DNA of 34,854 nucleotides, taken from IMG/VR virus record IMGVR_UViG_3300031658_000044, positions 1 to 34,854 of that record; one strand, written 5' to 3'. Of this stretch, positions 5,685 to 13,863 are shown piece by piece; positions within the stretch are counted from its first letter, which is position 1; each line of letters begins with the position of its first letter. Both the position numbers and the translations under genes were made by a program. The stretch is from a virus. The notes beneath the pieces were generated by a model. The model saw only the letters and a program-made list of their open reading frames with translations. It made no database searches and was not told the DNA's origin.

Positions 5685-7905
5685 ACTATACACGACGGTA
5701 CGTAAGTTAGTACCGACTAATGTTATGTCTAAGAAAAATCGGGCAAAGACATGGAAGTATGGATACAACTCTACATATGATGTCATCATTATCTCTACCA
5801 CAGGGCAGCTCGGAAAGATAATACACGTCTCAGGGATAAATATCGGACTACCTTTAGAACCTAAGGATATACCTGCAGAAGAGAAAAAAGAATTACAGTA
5901 TTGGAAACGCACTATACTCCCCAAACCATTATCTAAAATAGCCTCTATATTCCAATGGAATGACATGCCATCAGTGTTTAAGGATAGGTGGATAGATTAT
6001 ATCGAAGCTGAGTTTGACCAAAGAGAACAGGGGCATTGGTTTATGAATAATGGCATACCTACATATATTACAGGAGCTCACTATATGTACTTACAATGGG
6101 CGACTATTGATGTAGGTTTTCCTGACTTTCGTGAAGCCAACAGAGTATTCTTTATGTTTTGGGAAGCTTGTAAAGCAGATGCCCGATGTTTTGGGATGTC
6201 GTACCTAAAGATTAGGCGGTCAGGATTCTCTTTCATGGGGTCTTCAGAGTGTGTAAACGTAGGTAGTTTAGCCAACGATGCTAGAGTAGGTATACTCTCC
6301 AAAACAGGTTCTGATGCAAAGAAGATGTTTACCGATAAGGTTGTTCCTATAGCCAATAGGCTTCCATTTTTCTTTAAGCCTATTCAAGATGGTATGGATA
6401 AACCTAAAACCGAATTAGCGTTTAGGATACCTGCCTCTAAGATTACAAAAAAGAATATGCATCTACTCTCTATTGATGAGTTGGATGGATTGGATACAAC
6501 TATTGATTGGAAGAATACAGACGATAACTCATACGATGGAGAGAAGTTACTTCTCCTTGTCCATGACGAGAGCGGAAAATGGATTAAGCCAAATAATATC
6601 TTAAACAATTGGCGTGTAACAAAGACATGTTTACGTTTAGGTAGTAGAATTATAGGAAAGTGTTTAATGGGCTCTACTTCTAATGCTTTAAGTAAAGGAG
6701 GGGATAACTTCAAAAAGCTATACGGAGACTCAAACGCAATTTCTAGGAATGGAAACGGACAGACTAAGAGTGGTCTATACTCACTATTTATTCCTATGGA
6801 GTATAATATGGAGGGGTTTATTGACCGCTTTGGAGAGCCTGTAGTTGATGCGCCTAAAGTTCCTGTAAAAGGAATAGACGATTTAATGATTGAGTCAGGA
6901 GCTTTAACGTATTGGGAAGCTGAGGTGGAATCTTTAAAGAACGACCCTGATGCTTTGAATGAATTCTACAGACAGTTCCCCCGTACAGAGTCACATGCTT
7001 TTAGAGATGAGAGCAAGTCTTCTTTATTTAACCTAACTAAAATATATCAGCAGTTAGACTATGCCGAGACTTTGATACGAGAGCAGTTTGTTACTCGTGG
7101 GTCATTTGGATGGAAAGATGGGAAGGTGGATTCAGAAGTTGTTTTCTATCCTGATATCCGAGGAAGGTTTAGAGTGAGTTGGACTCCTAACCCTACACTG
7201 CAAAATAGAGTAGAGAAAAGAGGGGGGATTAACTATCCCGGAAATGAACACCTTGGGTCTTTTGGATGTGACTCTTATGACATATCAGGAGTAGTCGGTG
7301 GTGGAGGTTCTAATGGAGCCCTTCATGGGATGACGAAGTTTCATATGGATGAGGCACCTACCAATGAGTTCTTTTTAGAGTATGTAGCTAGACCGCAGAC
7401 GGCAGAGATATTTTTCGAAGAGGTACTTATGGCTTGTGTGTTTTATGGTATGCCTATCCTTATAGAGAATAACAAACCGAGGTTGCTTTATCACTTTAAG
7501 AATCGCGGTTACCGTGGGTTCTGTATGAATCGACCTGATAAGCATTTTAATAAACTTTCAAAAACAGAGAGGGAATTAGGAGGTATGCCAAACTCTTCGG
7601 AGGATGTAAAGCAAGCCCATGCTTCAGCTATTGAGTCATATATAGAGAAACATGTAGGTTTAGATTTAGAAGGTGCATTTAGAGATTCAGACGAGATGGG
7701 AACTATGCCTTTCGTAAGGACGCTTGAGGATTGGGCAAAGTTTGATATAAGTAATAGAACAAAGTATGATGCAGCTATTAGTTCAGGGCTTGCTATTATG
7801 GCAAATCAAAAACATTTATATACTCCGGTGCAAAAGACGAAAAAATTAAGCCTTACCTTCGCTCAGTATAGAAATAACGGAACAACAAGTGAGATAATTA
7901 GATGA
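5662..7905 (+). CDS. terL: Terminase large subunit (TerL), packaging ATPase-nuclease
   Basis: TerL pumps DNA into the prohead through the portal and cuts the concatemer. The 747-residue length suits a two-domain TerL with an N-terminal extension. The likely Walker A region is KIRRSGFSFMGSS (K183-S195), which lacks the classic GKT/S end and resembles the degenerate form remembered from crAss-like TerLs. Walker B is LLLLVHDES (L296-S304) with catalytic E303. The coupling motif GST is at 337-339, followed by SKGG. The RNase H-like nuclease has acidic candidates D537 (GCDSYDIS), E602 (ILIENNK) and D703 (TKYDAAISSG). A second start, M22 at base 5725 (MSKKNRAKTWKYGYN), would avoid overlapping the upstream gene and may be the true one. 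The stop overlaps the portal start as ATGA. Confidence 0.92.
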   Translation: MQNKEQNKLYTTVRKLVPTNVMSKKNRAKTWKYGYNSTYDVIIISTTGQLGKIIHVSGINIGLPLEPKDIPAEEKKELQYWKRTILPKPLSKIASIFQWNDMPSVFKDRWIDYIEAEFDQREQGHWFMNNGIPTYITGAHYMYLQWATIDVGFPDFREANRVFFMFWEACKADARCFGMSYLKIRRSGFSFMGSSECVNVGSLANDARVGILSKTGSDAKKMFTDKVVPIANRLPFFFKPIQDGMDKPKTELAFRIPASKITKKNMHLLSIDELDGLDTTIDWKNTDDNSYDGEKLLLLVHDESGKWIKPNNILNNWRVTKTCLRLGSRIIGKCLMGSTSNALSKGGDNFKKLYGDSNAISRNGNGQTKSGLYSLFIPMEYNMEGFIDRFGEPVVDAPKVPVKGIDDLMIESGALTYWEAEVESLKNDPDALNEFYRQFPRTESHAFRDESKSSLFNLTKIYQQLDYAETLIREQFVTRGSFGWKDGKVDSEVVFYPDIRGRFRVSWTPNPTLQNRVEKRGGINYPGNEHLGSFGCDSYDISGVVGGGGSNGALHGMTKFHMDEAPTNEFFLEYVARPQTAEIFFEEVLMACVFYGMPILIENNKPRLLYHFKNRGYRGFCMNRPDKHFNKLSKTERELGGMPNSSEDVKQAHASAIESYIEKHVGLDLEGAFRDSDEMGTMPFVRTLEDWAKFDISNRTKYDAAISSGLAIMANQKHLYTPVQKTKKLSLTFAQYRNNGTTSEIIR

Positions 7906-10337
7906 AAAAAGTTAATATAAACCTATCATCTGCAGGCTTTCCTAGCCAATTTGTGTCTGATGCAGAGAAAGCAACAGATGAATTTGGGCTACAGATTGGT
8001 CAGGCTATTCAATATGAGTGGTTTAAAAAGACGAGTAATCAGTGCAGATTTTACAGCCAAGCAAGAGAATTTCATAATTTACGTTTATATGCTCGTGGAG
8101 AGCAGTCTGTTGCGAAATATAAAAACGAACTTGCTGTTGATGGCGATTTATCTTATCTAAATTTAGATTGGACTCCTGTTCCTATACTTCCGAAGTTTGT
8201 AGATATTGTTGTCAATGGTATGTCTGAACGCTTATTTAAAGTAAAAGCATATGCTCAAGATGCTATCTCTCAATCTAAGAGAAGTAAGTATCAAGAGATG
8301 ATTGAAGGGCAGATGGCTGCGAAGCCTTTGCTTGAAACTATTCAACAGAAGACAGGAGTAGATACTTTTGTTATGCCTCCGGATGAGTTACCTTCTTCTG
8401 ATGAAGAACTGCAATTATATATGCAGCTTAATTATAAGCCTGCTATTGAGATTGCTGAGGAGGAAGCTATCAACACTATTTTTGATGAGAATCACTATGA
8501 TGATATTAGGCGCAGATTAGACTATGACCTTATGGTCTTAGGTATATCTGTAGCCAAACACGAGTTTTTACCCGGCCAAGGAGTTCAATTATCGTATGTA
8601 GACCCTGCTAATGTGGTATACAGTTATACGGAAGACCCACAGTTTAAAGACTGTTTCTATTGGGGAGAGATTAAAACTGTCCCCATTACGGAACTTCTTA
8701 AGATAGACACTTCTCTTACTAAAGAAGATTTAGAGGAAATATCTAAGAGAGGTCAAAGTTGGTATGATTATTATAATGTAGCTCAGTTTCATGATAACGA
8801 TATCTTCTATCGTGACACTTGCACTTTAATGTATTTTAATTATAAGACTACAAAGAAGATTGTATATAAGAAGAAGAACTTAGAGGGGGGAGCTTCTAGG
8901 ATGATTGAAAAGGACGACCAATTCAATCCTCCACAAGATATGATGGATGAGGGAGGATTTGAGAAAATCGAGAAGACTATTGATATATGGTATGAAGGCG
9001 TTATGGTTATGGGAACCAACATTATGCTTAAGTGGGAAGCTGCAGAGAATATGGTTCGACCTAAGTCTGCTTCTCAGTTTGCTATCCCAAACTATGTCGC
9101 TTCTGCTCCGCGTATGTACAAAGGAGTTATTGAGTCTTTGACTCGTAGGATGATTCCCTTTGCTGACTTAATTCAGATAACACACCTAAAATTACAGCAA
9201 GTAATATCTAGAGTAGTGCCTGATGGAGTATATATTGATGCTGATGGATTAAACGAAGTTGATTTAGGTACAGGTAATGCTTACAACCCTGAGGATGCTT
9301 TAAGACTATACTTCCAAACAGGTTCTGTTATTGGAAGAAGCTATACTCAGGAGGGTGATTACAACCAAGCTAAAGTTCCTATTACTCAACTTACAGCTAG
9401 TTCAGGAGCGAGCAAAGCGCAGATGCTTATCCAAAACATGAATCATTACTTACAGATGATTCGTGATGTTACGGGACTTAATGAAGCTAGAGATGGTTCT
9501 ACTCCTGACCCATATGCTTTGGTTGGGGTTCAGAAACTAGCCGCTTTAAATTCTAATACTGCTACAAGACATATTTTAGATGCAAGTCTATATATGTATA
9601 GAACTTTGGCTGAGAGCTTAACATATAGGGTTTCAGATATACTTCAATACGCTGACTTTAAAGAAGAGTTCACAAATCAGATTGGAAAATATAACGTTAG
9701 TATCCTTCAGGATATTAATGAGTTATATATATATGACTTTGGTATTTTTATTGAGATAGCACCTGATGAGGAGCAAAAGGCACAGCTTGAGGCTAATATA
9801 AATATGGCTCTTTCTAAAGGAGATATAAACCTTGAGGACGCTATTGATATCCGTGAGATACGAAACTTGAAATTAGCTAACCAACTTCTTAAGATGAAGA
9901 GGATAGCTAAACAGGACCGCACAGAGCAGATGCAGATGCAGCAGCAGGCTATGGTTTCACAGCAACAGCTGAAGTCACAAGAGATGGCACAGCAAATGGC
10001 TATGCAACAGAGTCAGATGGAGATTCAAGGTAAGATGCAACTTAAGCAGGCTGAGGTAGCTTTCGATATTGAGAAGATGAATAATGAGGCTCAACTTAAA
10101 GAGCAACTTATGGATGTTGAGTTTAACTATCAGATGCAGCTAAAGGGAATGATGGAGCAGAATATTCAGAGTAGAGACACTCAGAAAGAAGATGCAAAGT
10201 CTGACAGGATTAGTCAACAGAATACTCAACAGTCTAAACTTATAAATCAAAGGAAGAATAATTTACCTGCACAAACCTTCGAATCAAATGAAGATAGTTT
10301 GGATGGGTTTGACCTTGCGGAGTTCAATCCAAGATAG
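7902..10337 (+). CDS. Portal (head-tail connector) protein
   Basis: An 811-residue protein directly after TerL with an ATGA overlap. It would form the dodecameric portal through which DNA is packaged and ejected. Portal-like features include the early LNLDWTPVPILPKFVDIVVN segment and a beta-rich wing region with LSYVDPANVVYSYTEDPQFK. The stem/crown-type helices follow around PNYVASAPRMYKGVIESLTR and NHYLQMIRDVTGLNEARDGS. The last roughly 140 residues (from about 670) are a Gln/Met-rich helix (EQMQMQQQAM, QQLKSQEMAQQMAMQQ), a likely barrel or coiled-coil extension into the head. Portals of crAss-like and P22-like phages have comparable length and a helical C-terminal barrel. Assignment rests on position and pattern. 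Confidence 0.85.
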   Translation: MKKVNINLSSAGFPSQFVSDAEKATDEFGLQIGQAIQYEWFKKTSNQCRFYSQAREFHNLRLYARGEQSVAKYKNELAVDGDLSYLNLDWTPVPILPKFVDIVVNGMSERLFKVKAYAQDAISQSKRSKYQEMIEGQMAAKPLLETIQQKTGVDTFVMPPDELPSSDEELQLYMQLNYKPAIEIAEEEAINTIFDENHYDDIRRRLDYDLMVLGISVAKHEFLPGQGVQLSYVDPANVVYSYTEDPQFKDCFYWGEIKTVPITELLKIDTSLTKEDLEEISKRGQSWYDYYNVAQFHDNDIFYRDTCTLMYFNYKTTKKIVYKKKNLEGGASRMIEKDDQFNPPQDMMDEGGFEKIEKTIDIWYEGVMVMGTNIMLKWEAAENMVRPKSASQFAIPNYVASAPRMYKGVIESLTRRMIPFADLIQITHLKLQQVISRVVPDGVYIDADGLNEVDLGTGNAYNPEDALRLYFQTGSVIGRSYTQEGDYNQAKVPITQLTASSGASKAQMLIQNMNHYLQMIRDVTGLNEARDGSTPDPYALVGVQKLAALNSNTATRHILDASLYMYRTLAESLTYRVSDILQYADFKEEFTNQIGKYNVSILQDINELYIYDFGIFIEIAPDEEQKAQLEANINMALSKGDINLEDAIDIREIRNLKLANQLLKMKRIAKQDRTEQMQMQQQAMVSQQQLKSQEMAQQMAMQQSQMEIQGKMQLKQAEVAFDIEKMNNEAQLKEQLMDVEFNYQMQLKGMMEQNIQSRDTQKEDAKSDRISQQNTQQSKLINQRKNNLPAQTFESNEDSLDGFDLAEFNPR

Positions 10338-10362
10338 GTCTAATTCTCTAACATTTTTAGTG

Positions 10363-10370
10363 TAACTTTG
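10363..10370 (+). promoter_or_regulatory. TAnnTTTG promoter-like -7 box (TAACTTTG)
   Basis: TAACTTTG lies 17 bases before the scaffold-gene ATG at 10388, in the 50-base gap after the portal gene and upstream of the scaffold-capsid pair. A poly-A stretch (10371-10378) follows immediately. No TTG element is seen at -33 spacing. The position fits a late promoter giving extra scaffold and capsid transcript. Confidence 0.5.
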
Positions 10371-10387
10371 AAAAAAAATCTAATCAC

Positions 10388-11470
10388 ATGGAAATGAAAG
10401 TGCGTCTTGTAGAAGAAGGTGAGCAAAAATCCGCTGCCGAAGTTGAATCTTCATTGCTTGAAAAGCATGAGGAAAGTTTTAATGACACTCCTGAAGGGGT
10501 TATATCTGAAGAGATAGAACCTGTAGTAGAGAAACCACAGATGGAAGAAGGTGAGTTGCTATCTATTATTAGTGACAGACTAGGTAGAGAGATTAATTCT
10601 CTAGACGATTTAAAAGAGGCGAGAGAAGAGTCCGGTGAAATGGACGAAGAAGTGTCAGCGTTCTTTAAGTATAAAAAAGAAACGGGCCGTGGTGTAAAAG
10701 ACTTTGTTCAATTAAACAGAGACTATGACACTATGAATCCCGATAACCTTATCAAGGAATATCTAACGGCAACGGAAGAAGGACTTGATGAAGAAGATAT
10801 AAGTGCTATGATGGAGGATTATAGTTTTGATGAAGACCTCGATGACGATGGTGACATTAGAAAAATCCGACTAGCAAAAAAGAAGACTATTGCTAAAGCG
10901 AAGAGATACTTCGAAGATGCTAAAGAAAAATATGGTGTACCTCTTGAGTCTATTGGGTCACCTTCTTTAGATAATTCAGAAGAGTATAATGAGTATAAGC
11001 AGTATACCGCTAACGCGAAGACCGCTCAGGAAGAGCAAACACGTAGAAAGACTTGGTTTGACGAAAAGACAAACGAGGTTTTCGGTGATGAATTCAAAGG
11101 TTTTGAGTTCAATTTAAATGACCGAGCCTACACATTTGCTCCCGGAGATAGGACTGAATTGAAGAAGCAACAGGAAACACCTATGAATTGGATAAACCAA
11201 TATGTAGATGAAGCAGGCTTAGTCAAGGATGCCGTGGGTTACCACAGGTCACTAGCAATAGCAATGAACCCCGATAAATTTGCCAAGTTCTTTTATGAGC
11301 AAGGCCAATCGGAAGCCGTTGATGGAGTTATGCGTAAGACAAAAAATATCAATATGTCTGAACGAGGAGCTCCACAAAACACAACTTCTAAGGGGGGCAT
11401 GCAAGTTCGTTCTGTAAACCCTGATTCAGGACGGGGCCTAAAAATAAGAAGTGCACGACGCACGACTTAA
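10388..11470 (+). CDS. Acidic capsid assembly (scaffold-like) protein
   Basis: A 360-residue, strongly acidic and helical protein (EESGEMDEEVSAFFKYKKE, DYSFDEDLDDDGDIRKI) placed between portal and major capsid protein, the usual position of a scaffold. The last 30 residues switch to a basic tail (MQVRSVNPDSGRGLKIRSAR). Basic C-termini of scaffold proteins in other phages contact the capsid protein. A middle part, NWINQYVDEAGLVKDAVGYH then NPDKFAKFFYEQG, is of the type remembered from scaffold-like proteins of marine podoviruses. No protease motif is visible. It is probably transcribed with the capsid gene from the box at 10363. Function is inferred from position and composition. Confidence 0.65.
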   Translation: MEMKVRLVEEGEQKSAAEVESSLLEKHEESFNDTPEGVISEEIEPVVEKPQMEEGELLSIISDRLGREINSLDDLKEAREESGEMDEEVSAFFKYKKETGRGVKDFVQLNRDYDTMNPDNLIKEYLTATEEGLDEEDISAMMEDYSFDEDLDDDGDIRKIRLAKKKTIAKAKRYFEDAKEKYGVPLESIGSPSLDNSEEYNEYKQYTANAKTAQEEQTRRKTWFDEKTNEVFGDEFKGFEFNLNDRAYTFAPGDRTELKKQQETPMNWINQYVDEAGLVKDAVGYHRSLAIAMNPDKFAKFFYEQGQSEAVDGVMRKTKNINMSERGAPQNTTSKGGMQVRSVNPDSGRGLKIRSARRTT

Positions 11471-11493
11471 TTAATTTTAAATAAGAAACAATT

Positions 11494-12963
11494 ATGGCAA
11501 TACAAGCCACCCCAACATTTGCGTTGCAACCGAGTGCCCAACAGGTACCGACGTCAACCAATTATATTACCGACTTCAACTTCTTGAATCAGTATCTTCC
11601 TGATACATACGAGAAAGAATTTGAACGTTACGGTAACCGAACACTCGCTTCTTTCCTACGTATGGTAGGAGCTGAGATGCCTTCTAACTCTGACCGCATC
11701 GAGTGGGCAGAACAAGGACGTTTACACCTTAAGTACATTGACTGTACTACTCCTATTGCAGCTGTCGCTGTTAATGAGGCGTTATTTACAGTTAACGACA
11801 CTATGGTTCCTGCTCTAGGTGTTGCACCCGCAACAGTTACTCAGCAGGCTATCCGTAAAGGTCAAACTGTCTTTATTCAGTCTAACGACGCTTCTTCTAC
11901 TCCTGATTCTATTAAGGGTATTGTAACTAAGTCAGGTACTGCAGACGCTTTAAATGCAAACCAAATCCAAGTTGCTTTTTATTCAGCAGCAGGATTAGTC
12001 AATGCAGCAGGAGCGACTAAGTACACAATCTTTGTATATGGTTCTGAATTCAAAAAAGGAACAGTAGGGATGGAAGGCTCTCTAGAGTCTGATGACATCT
12101 TCTTTAACAACTCACCTATTATCATTAAAGATAAGTATGCAGTATCAGGTTCTGATATGGCACAGATTGGATGGGTAGAGGTTACTACAGAGAATGGTGC
12201 TGATGGATATCTTTGGTATCTAAAGTCTGAGCATGAGACACGTCTTCGTTTCGACGATTACTTGGAGACTGCAATGATTGAAGCTGTCCCCGCTGAAGCA
12301 GGTTCAGGAGCCGCTACCGCAGGAGTTAACGCTTCTATGGGTAACAAAGGTTCTGACGGTGTATTCTATGTAGTCAATGACCGTGGAAACGTTTGGACAG
12401 GAGGCCCTCCGGTAAATTTAGGAGAATGGGATACTATCATAAGCCGACTTGACAAGCAAGGAGCTATTGAAGAGAACGTTGTCTTTGTTAACCGTAACTT
12501 CGGATTCCAAATCGACGATATGTTAGCAGCACAAAACTCTTACGGAGCAGGTGGTACTTCATATGGTCTATTCGATAACGATAAGGAGATGGCATTAAAC
12601 CTCGGATTCACAGGATTCCGTCGTGGATATGACTTCTACAAGTCTGATTGGAAATACCTCAACGACCCAACTATGCGTGGTGGATTGAATGCAGCAGCAG
12701 GAAGCGGAACCGTTGACGGTCTCTTAGTCCCTGCAGGTTCAACTTCTGTGTATGACCAAATTCTTGGAAAGAACGCGAAGCGTCCATTCTTACACGTTCG
12801 TTACCGTGCGTCTGAGACTGAAGACCGTCGCTACAAGACTTGGATTACAGGTTCTGCCGGTGGTGCTGCTACAAGCAGCCTTGATGCTATGGAGGTTCAC
12901 TTCCTTTCTGAGCGTGCAGTATGCACTTTAGGAGCGAATAACTTCTTTATCTTCGAGCAATAA
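11494..12963 (+). CDS. Major capsid protein, HK97-fold type
   Basis: A 489-residue protein after the scaffold and before a strong terminator. The N-terminus (FLNQYLPDTYEKEFERYGNR, SFLRMVGAEM) and the C-terminal pattern AMEVHFLSERAVCTLGANNF match the type remembered from crAss-like capsid proteins. Internal segments such as NKGSDGVFYVVNDRG and FGFQIDDMLAAQNSYG suit the P and A domains, though the HK97 fold is inferred. All 20 Arg codons are CGN (mostly CGT), and C-ending Phe, Asn and Asp codons are frequent, unlike the AGA/AGG-rich neighbours. This marks a very highly translated gene. The leader before the ATG is A/T-rich with no Shine-Dalgarno sequence. No maturation cleavage site was identified. 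Confidence 0.88.
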   Translation: MAIQATPTFALQPSAQQVPTSTNYITDFNFLNQYLPDTYEKEFERYGNRTLASFLRMVGAEMPSNSDRIEWAEQGRLHLKYIDCTTPIAAVAVNEALFTVNDTMVPALGVAPATVTQQAIRKGQTVFIQSNDASSTPDSIKGIVTKSGTADALNANQIQVAFYSAAGLVNAAGATKYTIFVYGSEFKKGTVGMEGSLESDDIFFNNSPIIIKDKYAVSGSDMAQIGWVEVTTENGADGYLWYLKSEHETRLRFDDYLETAMIEAVPAEAGSGAATAGVNASMGNKGSDGVFYVVNDRGNVWTGGPPVNLGEWDTIISRLDKQGAIEENVVFVNRNFGFQIDDMLAAQNSYGAGGTSYGLFDNDKEMALNLGFTGFRRGYDFYKSDWKYLNDPTMRGGLNAAAGSGTVDGLLVPAGSTSVYDQILGKNAKRPFLHVRYRASETEDRRYKTWITGSAGGAATSSLDAMEVHFLSERAVCTLGANNFFIFEQ

Positions 12964-12979
12964 TATATCTATGGTAATT

Positions 12980-13014
12980 GGACGAGGGAATTCTCCCTCG
13001 TCCTTTTATTTTTT
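12980..13014 (+). terminator. Rho-independent terminator after the major capsid gene
   Basis: A perfect 10-bp stem (GGACGAGGGA at 12980-12989 with TCCCTCGTCC at 12994-13003) closes a 4-base ATTC loop. It is followed by a T-rich tract, TTTTATTTTTT, at 13004-13014. It lies 16 bases after the capsid stop and would set the 3' end of the scaffold-capsid transcript. Confidence 0.93.
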
Positions 13015-13021
13015 ATCTTTA
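13014..13021 (+). promoter_or_regulatory. Near-match promoter-like box (TATCTTTA)
   Basis: TATCTTTA matches TAnnTTTG except for the last base and begins at the last T of the terminator tract. It is 17 bases upstream of the ATG at 13039, the same spacing as the box before the scaffold gene. It could restart transcription for the gene between the two terminators. The imperfect match makes this weak. Confidence 0.25.
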
Positions 13022-13038
13022 ATTCAAATCCAATTATT

Positions 13039-13785
13039 ATGAAAAAGAACAAACCTGTTCTAACAGACCGTTCGTATAAACTTACAAATGGTTCTGCCCC
13101 CCTCTCGACTTATATAAGTCCCGGAGGAAACAAAAGACAACCTATGCTTCAATTTGATGAAGATAAAGGTGAAAACCGAGAGATACGTTATGCAGCGAAT
13201 CAACAGTCTATTTATGTAGACGAACAAGATGGACACGTAGTAGTGGAACCTATTGTTTTTATTGATGGCATGTTGCAAGTACCTAAAAATAATCCTGCTT
13301 TACAGAAGTTTATGCACCTCCACCCATTAAATGGGAGAAGATTTGAGGAAATTAATCTTGAACGCGATGCTGCTGAAGAGATGGAAACTTTAAACTATGA
13401 AGTAGACGCTTTAATTGAATGCCGTTCATTAGATATTGAGCAGGCAGAAAATGTAGCTCGTGTTATGTATGGTCTAAACCCCACTACATTAACTACATCT
13501 GAGTTACGAAGAGACCTTTTGATTAAGGCTCGTCAAGACCCACAGAGGTTTTTAGAAATTGTCAATGACCCACATCTAAAGCTGCAGTCTAATATCCAAA
13601 ATTTCTTTAGTAAATCTCTTTTAACCTATAGGCGTAACAAGTCTGAGGTGTGGTTTAATACCGATGCTAATAAAAAGAAGATGCTTACTATTCCATTTGG
13701 AGAAGATTCTATATCTACATGTGAGTCCTATTTCATCACCGATGATGGTGTAGAGGCGTTGCAATTACTTGAGTCATACCTATAA
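13039..13785 (+). CDS. Virion-region protein of unknown function, between two terminators
   Basis: A 248-residue soluble protein. The first half is beta-like and polar (PLSTYISPGGNKRQPMLQFD, REIRYAANQQSIYVDEQDG, EPIVFIDGMLQVPKNN). The second half is helical (EEMETLNYEVDALIECRSLD, ENVARVMYGLNP, SELRRDLLIKARQDPQRFLE), ending in IPFGEDSISTCESYF. I remember similar proteins placed directly after the capsid gene in marine podoviruses, without a known function. The N-terminal half recalls DNA-mimic or capsid-proximal proteins only vaguely. It is isolated as its own unit, with a terminator before and after and a weak promoter-like box at 13014. A capsid auxiliary or head-completion role is the simplest guess. 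Confidence 0.7.
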   Translation: MKKNKPVLTDRSYKLTNGSAPLSTYISPGGNKRQPMLQFDEDKGENREIRYAANQQSIYVDEQDGHVVVEPIVFIDGMLQVPKNNPALQKFMHLHPLNGRRFEEINLERDAAEEMETLNYEVDALIECRSLDIEQAENVARVMYGLNPTTLTTSELRRDLLIKARQDPQRFLEIVNDPHLKLQSNIQNFFSKSLLTYRRNKSEVWFNTDANKKKMLTIPFGEDSISTCESYFITDDGVEALQLLESYL

Positions 13786-13808
13786 TTTTATTATACATAT
13801 TATTGAAG

Positions 13809-13837
13809 AGGGTCACTGTTAGTGGCCCTTTTTTTTT
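13809..13837 (+). terminator. Rho-independent terminator
   Basis: The stem AGGGTCACT (13809-13817) pairs with AGTGGCCCT (13821-13829) around a 3-base GTT loop, with one G-T wobble. It is followed by an uninterrupted run of T to 13837. It lies 23 bases after the stop of the 248-residue protein gene and separates it from the neck/tail genes. Confidence 0.92.
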
Positions 13838-13840
13838 GTC

Positions 13841-13848
13841 TATCTTTG
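13841..13848 (+). promoter_or_regulatory. TAnnTTTG promoter-like -7 box (TATCTTTG)
   Basis: TATCTTTG begins 4 bases after the T run of the preceding terminator and lies 15 bases before the ATG at 13864, so the 5' leader would be very short. No TTG at the usual -33 distance is visible, because that position falls inside the terminator hairpin. It would start the long neck-tail transcript. Confidence 0.5.
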
Positions 13849-13863
13849 GGAAAAGGTTTCCTT

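Noticed and set aside
10338-10387. Possible terminator after the portal gene
   Set aside because: No stable GC hairpin followed by a T run was found. Only A/T-rich sequence with the promoter-like box is present.
13822-13863. Upstream in-frame ATG at 13822 as start of the first neck gene
   Set aside because: It lies inside the terminator hairpin and upstream of the promoter-like box. The downstream ATG at 13864 gives a sensible N-terminus.
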